Assembly (NCBI GenBank): GCA_963736575.1
Contig: CAVTPD010000001.1
Location: forward strand, 2,046,001 to 2,110,000
Direction of reading: 5' to 3'
DNA from: CAVTPD01 sp963736575
GTDB taxonomy: Bacteria > Bacteroidota > Bacteroidia > Cytophagales > JAAEPT01
DNA length: 64,000 nucleotides
Each line of letters opens with the position of its first letter. Position 1 is the first letter of the stretch. Position numbers and translations under genes: made by a program. The notes beneath the pieces are model-generated. The model saw only the letters and a list, made by a program, of their open reading frames with translations, ran no database searches and was not told the DNA's origin. This document shows positions 1 to 10,131 of this stretch, piece after piece.

Positions 1-2058
1 ATCCGTAGCAATTCCATACGCATCTAAGGAATCGTTTCTAACTTCAAGTGAGTAATTACCCGCATTACTAAAAATAAATGGAGGAAAACTAGCAAAACTG
101 GAAGAGAATAAGTCTGTACTCTGATTATTACCACCAGCAGTATTAGTTATACCTGTACCTATAGCACTATTGCTTCCCTGATTACAATACATTGAGTTTT
201 GTGAAACAAGGTTTCCAGTAGTAGAAGCTCCATCAACTAAAACACCATTATTGGTATTGTATGCTATAGTATTTGTAGAAACTTCATTTCCATTAGAGCC
301 AGATGCAATGCTAATACCAACATCATTACCTAAATCGGTAGTAGATCCGGCCGCGTTTGTACCTATAAAATTGCTGGCTATTGTAACACCGGTTGAATTA
401 TTAACTAATTCAATACCTGTGGTATTTTCAATTATGGTATTGCTAGTTATGGAGTTGGTCCCTCCTGTTACATTATCTACACTTATTCCATTGGTAGCAT
501 TTCTAATAGTATTTGTACTTACTGTAAAATCTTCAGCATCCTGAATGGATACACCATTACCAGAAATAGGTCCTGCCGAAGTTCCATCTGAAAAAACACC
601 TATACTATTATTAGTAATTGTATTATCTGTAGAAGTAACACCTCTAACTATCACCGCATCTGAAGATGTTTCGGGAATAACATTATTTTCTACAGTAATA
701 GTATTGGAACCTCCTTCAAGAATAATAGCCGATGATGGCACGCCACTTATTGGAGTCTGTCCGTCATCGTCTACACCAAAGTAATTCCCTGTGATAGAAT
801 TAGTAACCGTACCATTATTAACTATAACCGCATCTTTACCGTCGTGGCTAAATACATTACCTGAAACAGTATTTACATTTGTACCATTAACATATAAAGC
901 ATTAATTGTAGGTGAATGCTCTGTACCAGCAACCGGATCTACTTTTCCGAAAGTATTTTGAGTTATTTCAGTACCACTTCCACCGTCTGCTAAAATGCCA
1001 TAATCTTGATTCTCCCCACCAATTAGATTGGTTTCTATTGAATTACCTGTTCCTCCGCCAACATGAATACCTGAGAAACCCGAACCAGAAGTTCCATTTG
1101 AAAAATCAGACCCGTCGGGCATTAAGCCTATGTAATTATATTCAATGGTGTTATCGTCACTTGCCCCAGTCAAAACTATACCATTTTCTGCGTTAGCACC
1201 TATAGTATTAGCATCAAACGTATTATTGGAAGAAGCATTTATATTAACCCCTTCAATATTATTAGCAATCAGGTTTTCTTGAGCATAAATAGCCTGAGAA
1301 TTTAATATATCAATACCATTAGCGGTGTTTCCTAGGGCGGTAGAACCATCTGCCCCAACACCAATATTGTTTGTTCTTATAAAAGCTCCCCCTGTAACGT
1401 CTTCTACTTGAATACCATGAATACCATTACCGGCTATTGTGTTTCCAACTACCGAAGTTCCGTCATTGGCTAAATCGTATAAAAAAACACCGCTTCCATC
1501 ATTTGGTTTGGCCACATTTCCAGTAGCATCTGTACCTATGTAATTATTCTCAATAGCGGTTATTCCAGAATTTTCTACATAAACACCATTTTCACCATTA
1601 CCTCCTATAATATTTCTTGTTGTTGAACCTACAGAATTTAAATCACCAGCATCAATAATAGCAACACCATTTCCATCATTATCTTCTATGGTATTATCAT
1701 CGATTTGGGTATCAGCAGCACCATTATTAACTACTACACCAGAACCATCATTATTGTTTATTCTATTTGTAGTAATTGCATTAGTACCTCCTGAAATTTG
1801 TATACCATTAATGTCATATTCCGTAATTTCATTATTAGAATTTGTATTTGTACCTGCATTGATGGTAATACCAGACCCAAAGTTTTGAACATCTAGATCC
1901 CCTATAATATTAAATTGAATATCTAAATCAGATGTTGCGCCATTTACAAGTATACCACCGCCAGCTGTAGCACTACCATTCCCAGCTATTAAATTTGCGT
2001 CTGCTAATGTTGCTTCACCAATGGTTTCTATTGCTCCTTTAACTGAATTCGCTATTTG
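1..2058 (-). CDS. Open 3' portion of the beta-helix protein (partial)
   Basis: This is the uninterrupted part of the broken beta-helix gene above, listed separately because it has no stop codon for about 686 codons and continues beyond position 1. It is built of short repeats rich in Asn, Gly, Thr and Ile, typical of right-handed beta-helix (PbH1) proteins, where each turn carries an N-x-I or N-x-V ladder. Towards the left edge the pattern changes (SQNSMYCNQGSNSAIG, then a segment ending SLEVRNDSLDAYGIATD), which suggests the helix ends and another beta domain begins. Substrate unknown. A surface or polysaccharide-related role is only an inference from fold and organism. Confidence 0.6.
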
Positions 2059-3926
2059 TCACCATTACCAAAAGCATTTGCCCCATCTGTTCCTAATTGG
2101 TTTCTTACAATTGATGTGATTTCTGTATTACCGCTTAAATAAATACCTGAAGCATCATTATTAAACACATAGGCATCTTCAATTGAAAGATCGATGGTAC
2201 CATTAACATTAATACCATTTTGAACATTACCTACATTAGTTATACCAGTCAGACAATACTCCTATATAGTTTGTACTAATAGTTATATTATCACCACCAT
2301 TAATATCAATACCATGTACGCCATTAGCGCCCACAATATTGGCATCTGTTCCTGTCCCACCAATAGTCAGATTACTTACATTATTAATTAACCATACCTC
2401 GGCACCATTACCAAAAGGGAGTCCATTAAGTCTACCCCAACATAATTATTCACTATACTGTAGTTCCAGCTGTTAGCAGGATCAACTTGTATACCATTAC
2501 CATATTATCTACTACTACATTATTGGTAACTGTGATACTGTCGATAGCAGATTGAATCCGATCCCAGTTAGATCAAGTTCCAAAACCGTTTCCATCCTTT
2601 GATTATCATCTGTTACCACATCATTATTGGTAATTGTTAAGCCATTAGTGCAATTTGTGCTCCCGTTGGAAGAACGTGAACACCATTTTAATTTCTCGTC
2701 TTATTGTATTATTTAATTTATTTAAAGCATTTAAGTCCTGAGTTGCGCCTGTGTTAATTAAAATCCCTGTTCGAGTTGTCTGCTAGGCAGCATGATCCAG
2801 TATTTATTATCCGTACTGTTATATTTGGGAAGACGCTCCTTGAACAGCAACCCCTGCACCTTTAAGTTAGGTGTAGGTGCTAATGCACCTGTATTACCGT
2901 AAATGTATGTTTGTAACATCATTATCGTCTGATTACCATTAAACTCAATACCATTTCTAGAGTTATTAGTAATAGTATTGTTATTAAATAAATTACCCGT
3001 TACATCATCTCGAAACAGATATTCCATGATAATCTTCTGCTGCTGTTGTACCAGCCGTACCGTTACCATCTAACTGTATTTTCGTTTACAAAAGTACCAT
3101 CCGTACTTTCTGAAAAAGATATACCGATAAAGTGCATTACTGTTAAGACTCGTTACCTGTAAAAGTCAGATTGCTACAATACCTATAGTACCCGCCTCTT
3201 CATTCGCATTAGGACCTGGATTTTGCCCATTTGGTATTAAAAGATGAATTGATATTGTTACACCATCTGTACCTTGACCAATTTTAACACCATCCCAATC
3301 ATTATCTTCAACGGTATTATTGATCCATAACACCACCATCAACAGCAACAAGCTGAATACCATGTTTGTTCGTTATTAGAAATGGTATTTTAGTTATCTG
3401 TTAACATCTGATATACTTTGTACTAAAATCCCTTTTTCAGTATTACCGTATATATTATTATCACTAAGCGTAATATCATTTACAGTGCCAGTACCATTAT
3501 CCTCTACATGTATACCATCTTTACCACCTGTAATATTCAACCCAATAATTGAAGTACCACTTGGATCACCACTTCCATTAGTAGCCTATTGTAAAAACAT
3601 TATCAGGACCACCAATAGGAGCATTCCCTGATTGAGTAGAACCCACTATGGTAATATTTCTACCAGTACCATCAATAGTTAATGCTTTTTCAATACCTAT
3701 AGAAGAATATAAATAGCCTTGCTCAACCAAGTTGATAGTACCTCCAGCTATACCAGCTGCAAAAGTAACGGATCCCCCAGGTGCACAATTATTAATCGTT
3801 TGTCTAAGTGGAACCAGCCGAACCATTATCTAACAAGATGTAGTTACCACACATTGGGCTTTGATTTCTTGCGTAAGAAAAAAATGCTGTAAGTAAAGTG
3901 AAAATAAGAAGTAAATGTGTTTTCAT
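1..3926 (-). pseudogene. Right-handed parallel beta-helix surface protein, frameshifted 5' part, runs off left edge
   Basis: The reverse strand reads as one long secreted beta-helix protein with repeated short turns such as SNTITVENN and GNEVSTNTIAYN. The start is the ATG at 3926, giving a clear signal peptide (MKTHLLLIFTLLTAFFSYA). After about 37 codons the frame breaks at 3813, where one extra A lies before the codons for LRQTINNCAPGG. Further breaks are visible near 3588, 3362, 3320, 3170 and 2059. Between breaks the beta-helix sequence stays good in one of the three frames. The last break looks like a shortened A run: one added A would restore GNGDKIANSV. From 2058 down to the edge the frame is open. 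The C-terminus, where a T9SS sorting domain would be expected, lies outside the window. Either a recently broken gene or poor consensus over a repetitive region; both fit. Confidence 0.7.
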
Positions 3927-4099
3927 ATATGAATTCTTTAAGACTAATGACAAATGGTGCAATAAGATTTCAGATAGTCTATGCCTATCTATACAATATA
4001 TACAGTTTATCGAAAAAATGTAACTTTTTAATCGATAATATTTGCACAATACAGATTCAATTAAAAAGTATTTTTTCAACAAAAAAACACTTAGCACAA

Positions 4100-7000
4100 T
4101 TATTTTATAATGAAAAGCTTACCTGATGAGTTATAGGTAGCATCCTGAAATACAGCTTTGAAGGTGTAAAAGTAAATACCTGAAGTTAATATGGGCGATT
4201 GAATATTCATTTTTAATGAAACACCTCTTTCACCAAAATTCACTCTTTGAAAATTGTCTTTATTAAAGGTTGATAGCTTAATTCCTGAAAGGTTATAAAT
4301 CTCTATTTTAAGCTCCTCCGGATATTCGTTTCCACCTAGTAAATCGGCCTCAAAATACACAGCGTCGAATGCGGGATTAGGGTATACTGGCAAAAACTGA
4401 AATTTAAGCTGCTTAACTACATTAAAGACTACCGCATATTCTTCCGTACTATTTTTTGAATTATCAGAGACTTTAGTCAACAGTTTATATTTACCCTCGG
4501 TAAATGTGGTTTCTAAATTCCATTTTGGACTTAAACTGTCCTCAGTAAAAAGGAAATCGGTATCTGTGTAAACTGTATCTGGACATCCGGTTTCATCACA
4601 TAACTTTAAGAGTAAGATTTGTGCGGATGAGTCGGAAATACTGTTGATACCTTCCCATAAATCTGTCCCAATTATCTCTATAGATGAATTTGCAGAAATT
4701 ACATCTTCATTTTTAATTTGTTTTCCGTCAAAAGTAACAGACAATATTGGGTTTAATTGATCGCCATAAACACTAAAACTCCCTTCCCAATAATTATTGG
4801 TATAGTTCAATTCCTTTTCAATTCCGGGATTAACAGTTATTGAAATATTATTCTCCCCTATTAATTCTAAAACAGATTTATTTATCTGAAATAATTCTTT
4901 AGTATTAACCTCTGGTGCTTTAATTTTAACAGTATCTGAATAAAGTTCTTCAGAATTAGCATTAAGAATTTGTACTACCACTAATAATGAATCTTTAAAA
5001 GGCTTCTTGCCTACATTTATAAATTCAAAATCGGCTTTATAATTTTCATAAAACCCTAATTGATTAGAACCTAAGGAAGTTTTTATTAAAACACCTTCTG
5101 GTACAGGTTCATAAAAAACTGCCCAATCGTGGTTTTTAGGATAATTAAAATTTACAGAGTCTATTATTTGAGAATAAAACAAAATAGTATTTACAGAATC
5201 TTCATTAAGATCAGAAAGATTATAGCTGTAATTATATTCTCGATTAGCATATGAATAGCTTGAATTTCCTTCTTCAGTATAAAAATTTGATGCGGTAAAG
5301 TAATTTAAATCTTCATCTTCAGTCATGTTAACCACTAAAGAATCCCAAGAAATTACAGGCCCTATTTTATCTGTAACTATTTGTGATTTATATTGTTTGC
5401 CAGATATTACAATTTCTTCCGATAATACTTCTTCTTCTGTTTGAGCTATACCTTCAAATAAAGCTTCCCCACCTCTTTGACCTAAGAAAATGTAGCCTTT
5501 ATTGTTTTCAACTGCATCTATTAAGGATGCACCAAACTCATGAAACATATCCAATAAAGCTTGGTCACCGGTAACATTATTTAATGTAGAACTTCCCGCC
5601 GAAGAAACTAGAACATATGCGTCTTCGGGAATAGAATTCATATAATTTAATAATGAATTTCTTTGTCCTTGATTAGCCAAATTATTAAAGTCTAATGCAA
5701 TTCTTGGCCTTACACCACAACTTCCATTATAATTACCTGAAGTATGATAAGGTAACCCGCTGGTTTTATCGAAGGCTAAAACATATATACCATCTCTAGT
5801 ACAAGAATTTATACCGCCCCTAATAACTATCCCTTGTCCATTAACAGAAATCTCAGTTTCTTGATTGTAATCTGGTACTTGATTACCTGGTGCCCGTACT
5901 TTAACAACATTCTGAACTTCGTTAAAGGATATGGAATTAGCCTTTTTATTATACGTTATACCTTCAATTGAATTACCAGACAATTGAGTAGCATCAAATT
6001 GCCCCCAACCCGACTTATTAGAAATATAAGTAAATGAAGACACCCTCCATGAGGTATCCACTTCAGCATTATTAACAATTCTTGTACGCCAAAAAAAGAT
6101 GGTAGAATCTTTTTGAATGGGTAGATCTAGTTGAAAATTTACTACATGACCTTGATCAATACGGTTTGCTAATGGATTTGTAAAAAAACGACTAGTATCT
6201 AATTGAAATTCATAAGAAAATTGGTTGCTTAAATTATACGAATGATAAGCGAAATTCACTTCTGGATTTCCTTCAATTGAATAATTATAAGGCACTAAAT
6301 TAAAGTGTGCATCCGATTTGAAAACATGGCTGAATTTAAGCGTATTATTTTCAAAGTTATACTCGTTTACGCCTTGGTTACAGTTCACAGAAATTTCAAA
6401 TTCATTTAACCCACCCTTAACATTTTTTGGATTTTCAATAGCGATGAACACCTCTTCTTCATAATAAACTGAAGGGATCTTAATAGGGTCTAAGATTTGT
6501 TCTGCCGCACCACCGTTATAAATTCGTTTAATACAAATTTCCACACTATCCGAAACCGTTTTACCATAATTTGCTAACGTAAACCCTACATAAATAGAGT
6601 CCGAATTAATGGTTAAAGGCTCTCCATTAAGTGATGTTACATTACCTGTATTAGCTAAAGGAATATATTCTGCATAAAGTGGTGAAAATAAATGAACTGC
6701 CGGATCACCATAATAAGCAAATTGTGGCCAAAAGGATTCTTCCCGAATATTGTTAACGTTTGGGCCTTCATCAAAATCGGCTACCATTTGTTTATGTATG
6801 TGTCCCAAACTCTCTTTGTACCAAGTAGTATCATTAAAAGCTAGACGATAGAAATCATCTGCATTTTTAAATAACTCAGAAGAATACCCATAGGATGTAT
6901 GTCCTAATGCAGCTATTGCTCCTCTTTCTTCGGTAGAAAAAAGCCAGTTTTCTAAACGGCTGTTATTATTGTACACATCTCCTGTCTGGCAGCCGTTTAA

Positions 7001-8974
7001 ATAAAGCACCGGGTATTTATTTGGGTTGTTATAACCCCAAGAATCGTCATTAACCTCGCCTATATCAATCTCTATAACACTTGGGGAAGAATGACCTATA
7101 AAAGAAAGAAAGCTAATCCCTTCGTTTACATATTTTGACAAGTTAAAAAACTCTACTTCTTTGTCGGTTTTTTTGGTTAATGTTTCAACTGTACCACCTA
7201 TTAAAGGTGTTTTAAATTTATTACTTAACTGATTCATTCTCGCTAAAAAATAAGGTGCTTCATTGGCTTCCCCACCACTTAAATGCAACGCTCTTTTTCT
7301 CCATGCAAGGTCATATGAAAGCTTATCGTGTTGTTTTACTTTACCTAAATAAATGTGTATTTGCCCTTCGTTTTTAACTCCAATTCTACCTGTGGGTATA
7401 CCCGGCTCTCTATCTGAGCCAAACAAACCAGAAGTATATAAAATATCTGATCCTGGATTACCCATTGTAGGCATGTAATTCACATTACCATACCGTTCTA
7501 CACCGTTAGCATCTGTTCCGTCAAAATTAATAAACCTATAATAAGGCCTACCGCTTTGTTTTAAACTAACTGCAGAACCATTTCCTATTAATAAAAGGTA
7601 TTTAGGCGTATGCTTTAAGTTATCTAAATACCTAAAATAATTCCGAATGGAATATGGAGAAAAAGCCCCATAACCATATTGATCGTATAAGCGATTTACA
7701 GAAATGACTTTAGTTGAATAACCGCCCCCTTCTGCTGAGGATCTGTATTGAGCATATTCTTCAGCCCCTGCATAAAAAACAGGATGTGTAAGAATGATGT
7801 ATTCTACCTCAGAATCATCATTTTCAAAAAAAACTTCCTTTGCATAATTAGGTGTTAGAATTGCCAGTTCGGAAACAGATAAGAAAGTTGTTTTCTTACT
7901 TTTATCCAATTGAAAAGACGTAAGATCATTCTCTTTTTTAAGCAAATGATTTTGCAAATTTTCTTCCGTACTAATATCAAATAGGTATTTTATTTGAGTA
8001 GACTTTGTAATACTAATCCCATCACCTGCGCTACCCGAAACATTCCAATAATTGTAAGTTTTGGAATTATTATTAAACCCTTCTGGCACTATTAACTTTA
8101 TATAAGCCAAAGAAATGGCATCTGCATTGCCCCCCACCCCTTGCGGGGATATAGATACGCTTAGTTGCCCACCAGAAATTAAACTGGTAGAGAAAGACTG
8201 TTTTACGGTTTTAAACTCGGCCCCAGTAAACCCTGTTACATTAAACTTCTGAGAACCTACGCTTACTTCAATATCATGCTCTAAATTATTTCTGCCCACC
8301 AATTGTATTTCTAATTGAAAGGTAGAAGAAATAGGGTTAATACCAGAAACATCAACTGTTCTTGACCGGCCTTTAGTTATTACATTACTAAACCAACCTT
8401 CACCAAAATCATACTGAGAGTTATAAATGTATGAGATAGGCTCATTACCAAAAGAATAATCTTCTATAATGGGTTTTATGTATTCTGCTTCATGAACCGT
8501 TAAATCAGACACATTTGTTAAAGGTGCTGAAATGGTATTCATTCTTTTTCCTAAAACACCCGAGCTCCATGTTAGAAAGTATTTAGATGTATCCGAAAAC
8601 AAATTATAATACTGATTGGCTTGTAGACTAGGATCTAAATATAAGGTAGAATCTATTTGTCCATCGTTTTTTCTACCATAGAATAAAAAACGATCTGCTG
8701 AGTCAAAGGAATTGTCCCCTGCATCTTCAACAAGAATAGAGATTTCTTTTCCTCTATACCAAAGTTGAATTTCGGAAGAAGTAAATGAGCTTACATCTAT
8801 ACCGTTGTCTATTAAAAACTGACCGTTTACTTGGTATACACCATCATTAGCAACGGGAATAGAATAATACTTTTGATTTGCATTAATCCATTCGTTACCA
8901 AACGGAGCATCTGCATTAGTTATTAATGAATAAAAAAAGAGAACTATGGGCAATAATCGTATTAAGTTTTTCAA
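4100..8974 (-). CDS. porU2: PorU2-like C25 (gingipain-type) cysteine peptidase, T9SS type A sorted
   Basis: 1624 residues with a signal peptide (about 1-22). A peptidase C25 domain occupies roughly 390-780. The catalytic dyad is recognisable as His628 in SFIGHSSPSV and Cys662 in LNGCQTGDVYN, with the following GAIAALGHTSYGY stretch typical of the family. Several beta-sandwich segments follow, and the last 100 residues form a type A T9SS sorting domain (YPNPAFDAVYFEADL near its start, ending KLFIIK). C25 proteins of this size and layout in Bacteroidota are called PorU2, a putative relative of the T9SS sortase PorU. Whether it acts as a sortase or a secreted protease is not shown by sequence. 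It starts 1 nt after the upstream membrane protein gene, so the two are probably co-transcribed. Confidence 0.75.
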   Translation of the reverse strand: MKNLIRLLPIVLFFYSLITNADAPFGNEWINANQKYYSIPVANDGVYQVNGQFLIDNGIDVSSFTSSEIQLWYRGKEISILVEDAGDNSFDSADRFLFYGRKNDGQIDSTLYLDPSLQANQYYNLFSDTSKYFLTWSSGVLGKRMNTISAPLTNVSDLTVHEAEYIKPIIEDYSFGNEPISYIYNSQYDFGEGWFSNVITKGRSRTVDVSGINPISSTFQLEIQLVGRNNLEHDIEVSVGSQKFNVTGFTGAEFKTVKQSFSTSLISGGQLSVSISPQGVGGNADAISLAYIKLIVPEGFNNNSKTYNYWNVSGSAGDGISITKSTQIKYLFDISTEENLQNHLLKKENDLTSFQLDKSKKTTFLSVSELAILTPNYAKEVFFENDDSEVEYIILTHPVFYAGAEEYAQYRSSAEGGGYSTKVISVNRLYDQYGYGAFSPYSIRNYFRYLDNLKHTPKYLLLIGNGSAVSLKQSGRPYYRFINFDGTDANGVERYGNVNYMPTMGNPGSDILYTSGLFGSDREPGIPTGRIGVKNEGQIHIYLGKVKQHDKLSYDLAWRKRALHLSGGEANEAPYFLARMNQLSNKFKTPLIGGTVETLTKKTDKEVEFFNLSKYVNEGISFLSFIGHSSPSVIEIDIGEVNDDSWGYNNPNKYPVLYLNGCQTGDVYNNNSRLENWLFSTEERGAIAALGHTSYGYSSELFKNADDFYRLAFNDTTWYKESLGHIHKQMVADFDEGPNVNNIREESFWPQFAYYGDPAVHLFSPLYAEYIPLANTGNVTSLNGEPLTINSDSIYVGFTLANYGKTVSDSVEICIKRIYNGGAAEQILDPIKIPSVYYEEEVFIAIENPKNVKGGLNEFEISVNCNQGVNEYNFENNTLKFSHVFKSDAHFNLVPYNYSIEGNPEVNFAYHSYNLSNQFSYEFQLDTSRFFTNPLANRIDQGHVVNFQLDLPIQKDSTIFFWRTRIVNNAEVDTSWRVSSFTYISNKSGWGQFDATQLSGNSIEGITYNKKANSISFNEVQNVVKVRAPGNQVPDYNQETEISVNGQGIVIRGGINSCTRDGIYVLAFDKTSGLPYHTSGNYNGSCGVRPRIALDFNNLANQGQRNSLLNYMNSIPEDAYVLVSSAGSSTLNNVTGDQALLDMFHEFGASLIDAVENNKGYIFLGQRGGEALFEGIAQTEEEVLSEEIVISGKQYKSQIVTDKIGPVISWDSLVVNMTEDEDLNYFTASNFYTEEGNSSYSYANREYNYSYNLSDLNEDSVNTILFYSQIIDSVNFNYPKNHDWAVFYEPVPEGVLIKTSLGSNQLGFYENYKADFEFINVGKKPFKDSLLVVVQILNANSEELYSDTVKIKAPEVNTKELFQINKSVLELIGENNISITVNPGIEKELNYTNNYWEGSFSVYGDQLNPILSVTFDGKQIKNEDVISANSSIEIIGTDLWEGINSISDSSAQILLLKLCDETGCPDTVYTDTDFLFTEDSLSPKWNLETTFTEGKYKLLTKVSDNSKNSTEEYAVVFNVVKQLKFQFLPVYPNPAFDAVYFEADLLGGNEYPEELKIEIYNLSGIKLSTFNKDNFQRVNFGERGVSLKMNIQSPILTSGIYFYTFKAVFQDATYNSSGKLFIIK

Positions 8975-8975
8975 G

Positions 8976-9488
8976 TTAAATTTTATTAATTTCCACTCCC
9001 TTGTTCATACTATTTAGCTGTGCTTTTGTAAGTCTTAAGTTACCAGAAATTTTTAATAAAGATGGCATTTCTAAAGACAGCACCAATATACCTAAACTTA
9101 AAGAAACTGCATATACAGAGTTCCCAGATATTCCATATAACAAACTGTGTAAAAGCATTAAACAGTTTATTTTTAAATAAAACCGAATACCTAATGGAAA
9201 ATAGTCACACAAGCGTTTGGCTACTGTTTGCTCTTTTACAATTAATTTACGCGAAGCTCTAAATTCTTTATAAAACATATACAACATTACAGAAGAGAAA
9301 AGAATGATGGCTCTATCTACCCAGTAAGAATAATTCAATAAAGATTGATGGGGTACTTTACCATTATACCGAAGAAAAAAAACAACAAATAAGGTTAGCG
9401 GAAGAATTATGAGTAAATAAAATGTTAGTTCAATTTTTTTACGATATTCCTGCCAAGTATTAAATTCGTTTTCGCTTATTTTAAACAT
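8976..9488 (-). CDS. Small multi-pass membrane protein, unknown
   Basis: 170 residues, no family recognised. The N-terminal 20 residues are charged, followed by hydrophobic segments at about 22-40 (LTFYLLIILPLTLFVVFFL), 54-70, 105-120 and 124-142, so about four membrane helices. The C-terminal tail is hydrophilic. The gene stop lies 1 nt before the PorU2-like start, implying an operon, so a role in handling or membrane assembly of that peptidase is possible but unsupported. Its start codon is only 16 nt from the divergent lipoprotein start at 9505. Confidence 0.6.
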   Translation of the reverse strand: MFKISENEFNTWQEYRKKIELTFYLLIILPLTLFVVFFLRYNGKVPHQSLLNYSYWVDRAIILFSSVMLYMFYKEFRASRKLIVKEQTVAKRLCDYFPLGIRFYLKINCLMLLHSLLYGISGNSVYAVSLSLGILVLSLEMPSLLKISGNLRLTKAQLNSMNKGVEINKI

Positions 9489-9504
9489 TCAATTAAATAG
9501 GATT

Positions 9505-10110
9505 ATGAAATATTTATCGAAGTTAACAATATTAATGCCGTTTGTAATATTCTTCTATTCATGTTCTACCACTAGCAATGTAGAAACAGTTTCTGAAGAA
9601 ACTAATGAAAGCACAAACTCATTAATCATTTCCGATTACAATTCTCTAAATAAGCAATTAGATAGCTCATGGACAATATTAAACGGCCATGAAGTAGAAA
9701 AACTGGAGCTTATTAAACGTTTGATTAGCGAAATCTCATACAATCCCAAACATAACCCTATTGATCTAAAAAAATTGGCTACAAAAACTGAAATTGTTCA
9801 GGATAAATTATTGAAACCTGAAATGTTAAAAAATGACGATGTGATTGATCAATATGATATACTGATTGATAGTTTAATAGAAGAGTCTATTTCTATTGTT
9901 GAAAAAACCCCAGAAATGGAAAACTATCAAAATGTAGAAAGTTTAGTAATTGAAATCAATAATTTAAATACTGATGTAGTATTATCGGACAGAACAACCT
10001 ACAGTATGATTGTTTCTGACTACAACAATTTTATTGACTCTAATAAGGTTGTATTAAAAAACAACAACCTTAATACTGAAAAAAAGGGAAGCTTTTTTTT
10101 ATCTGAGTAG
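9505..10110 (+). CDS. Lipoprotein, unknown function
   Basis: 201 residues beginning with a hydrophobic signal segment and a lipobox (FFYSCSTTS, Cys at about residue 20), so predicted to be lipid-anchored in the envelope. The mature part is acidic and largely helical, rich in Glu, Asn, Ile and Leu, with no recognised domain. A purine-rich AGGAT lies just upstream of the ATG. The 3' end converges on the glycosyltransferase gene with only 8 nt between them, and a hairpin overlaps both ends. Confidence 0.6.
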   Translation: MKYLSKLTILMPFVIFFYSCSTTSNVETVSEETNESTNSLIISDYNSLNKQLDSSWTILNGHEVEKLELIKRLISEISYNPKHNPIDLKKLATKTEIVQDKLLKPEMLKNDDVIDQYDILIDSLIEESISIVEKTPEMENYQNVESLVIEINNLNTDVVLSDRTTYSMIVSDYNNFIDSNKVVLKNNNLNTEKKGSFFLSE

Positions 10111-10131
10111 TCAAACGACTACTCGGGTTTT
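10105..10131 (+). terminator. Intrinsic terminator at the convergent gene ends
   Basis: A perfect 8-bp inverted repeat (GAGTAGTC at 10105-10112, GACTACTC at 10117-10124) with an AAAC loop is followed by GGGTTTT on the plus strand. It overlaps the stop codon of the lipoprotein gene and the 3' end of the opposing glycosyltransferase gene. The T run is short, so efficiency is uncertain. Confidence 0.45.

Noticed and set aside
251..1888. Open frames on the plus strand across the beta-helix region
   Set aside because: They are hydrophobic shadow translations (many Val/Leu/Pro/Ser) antisense to a clear beta-helix coding frame on the minus strand, with no starts, motifs or spacing of real genes.
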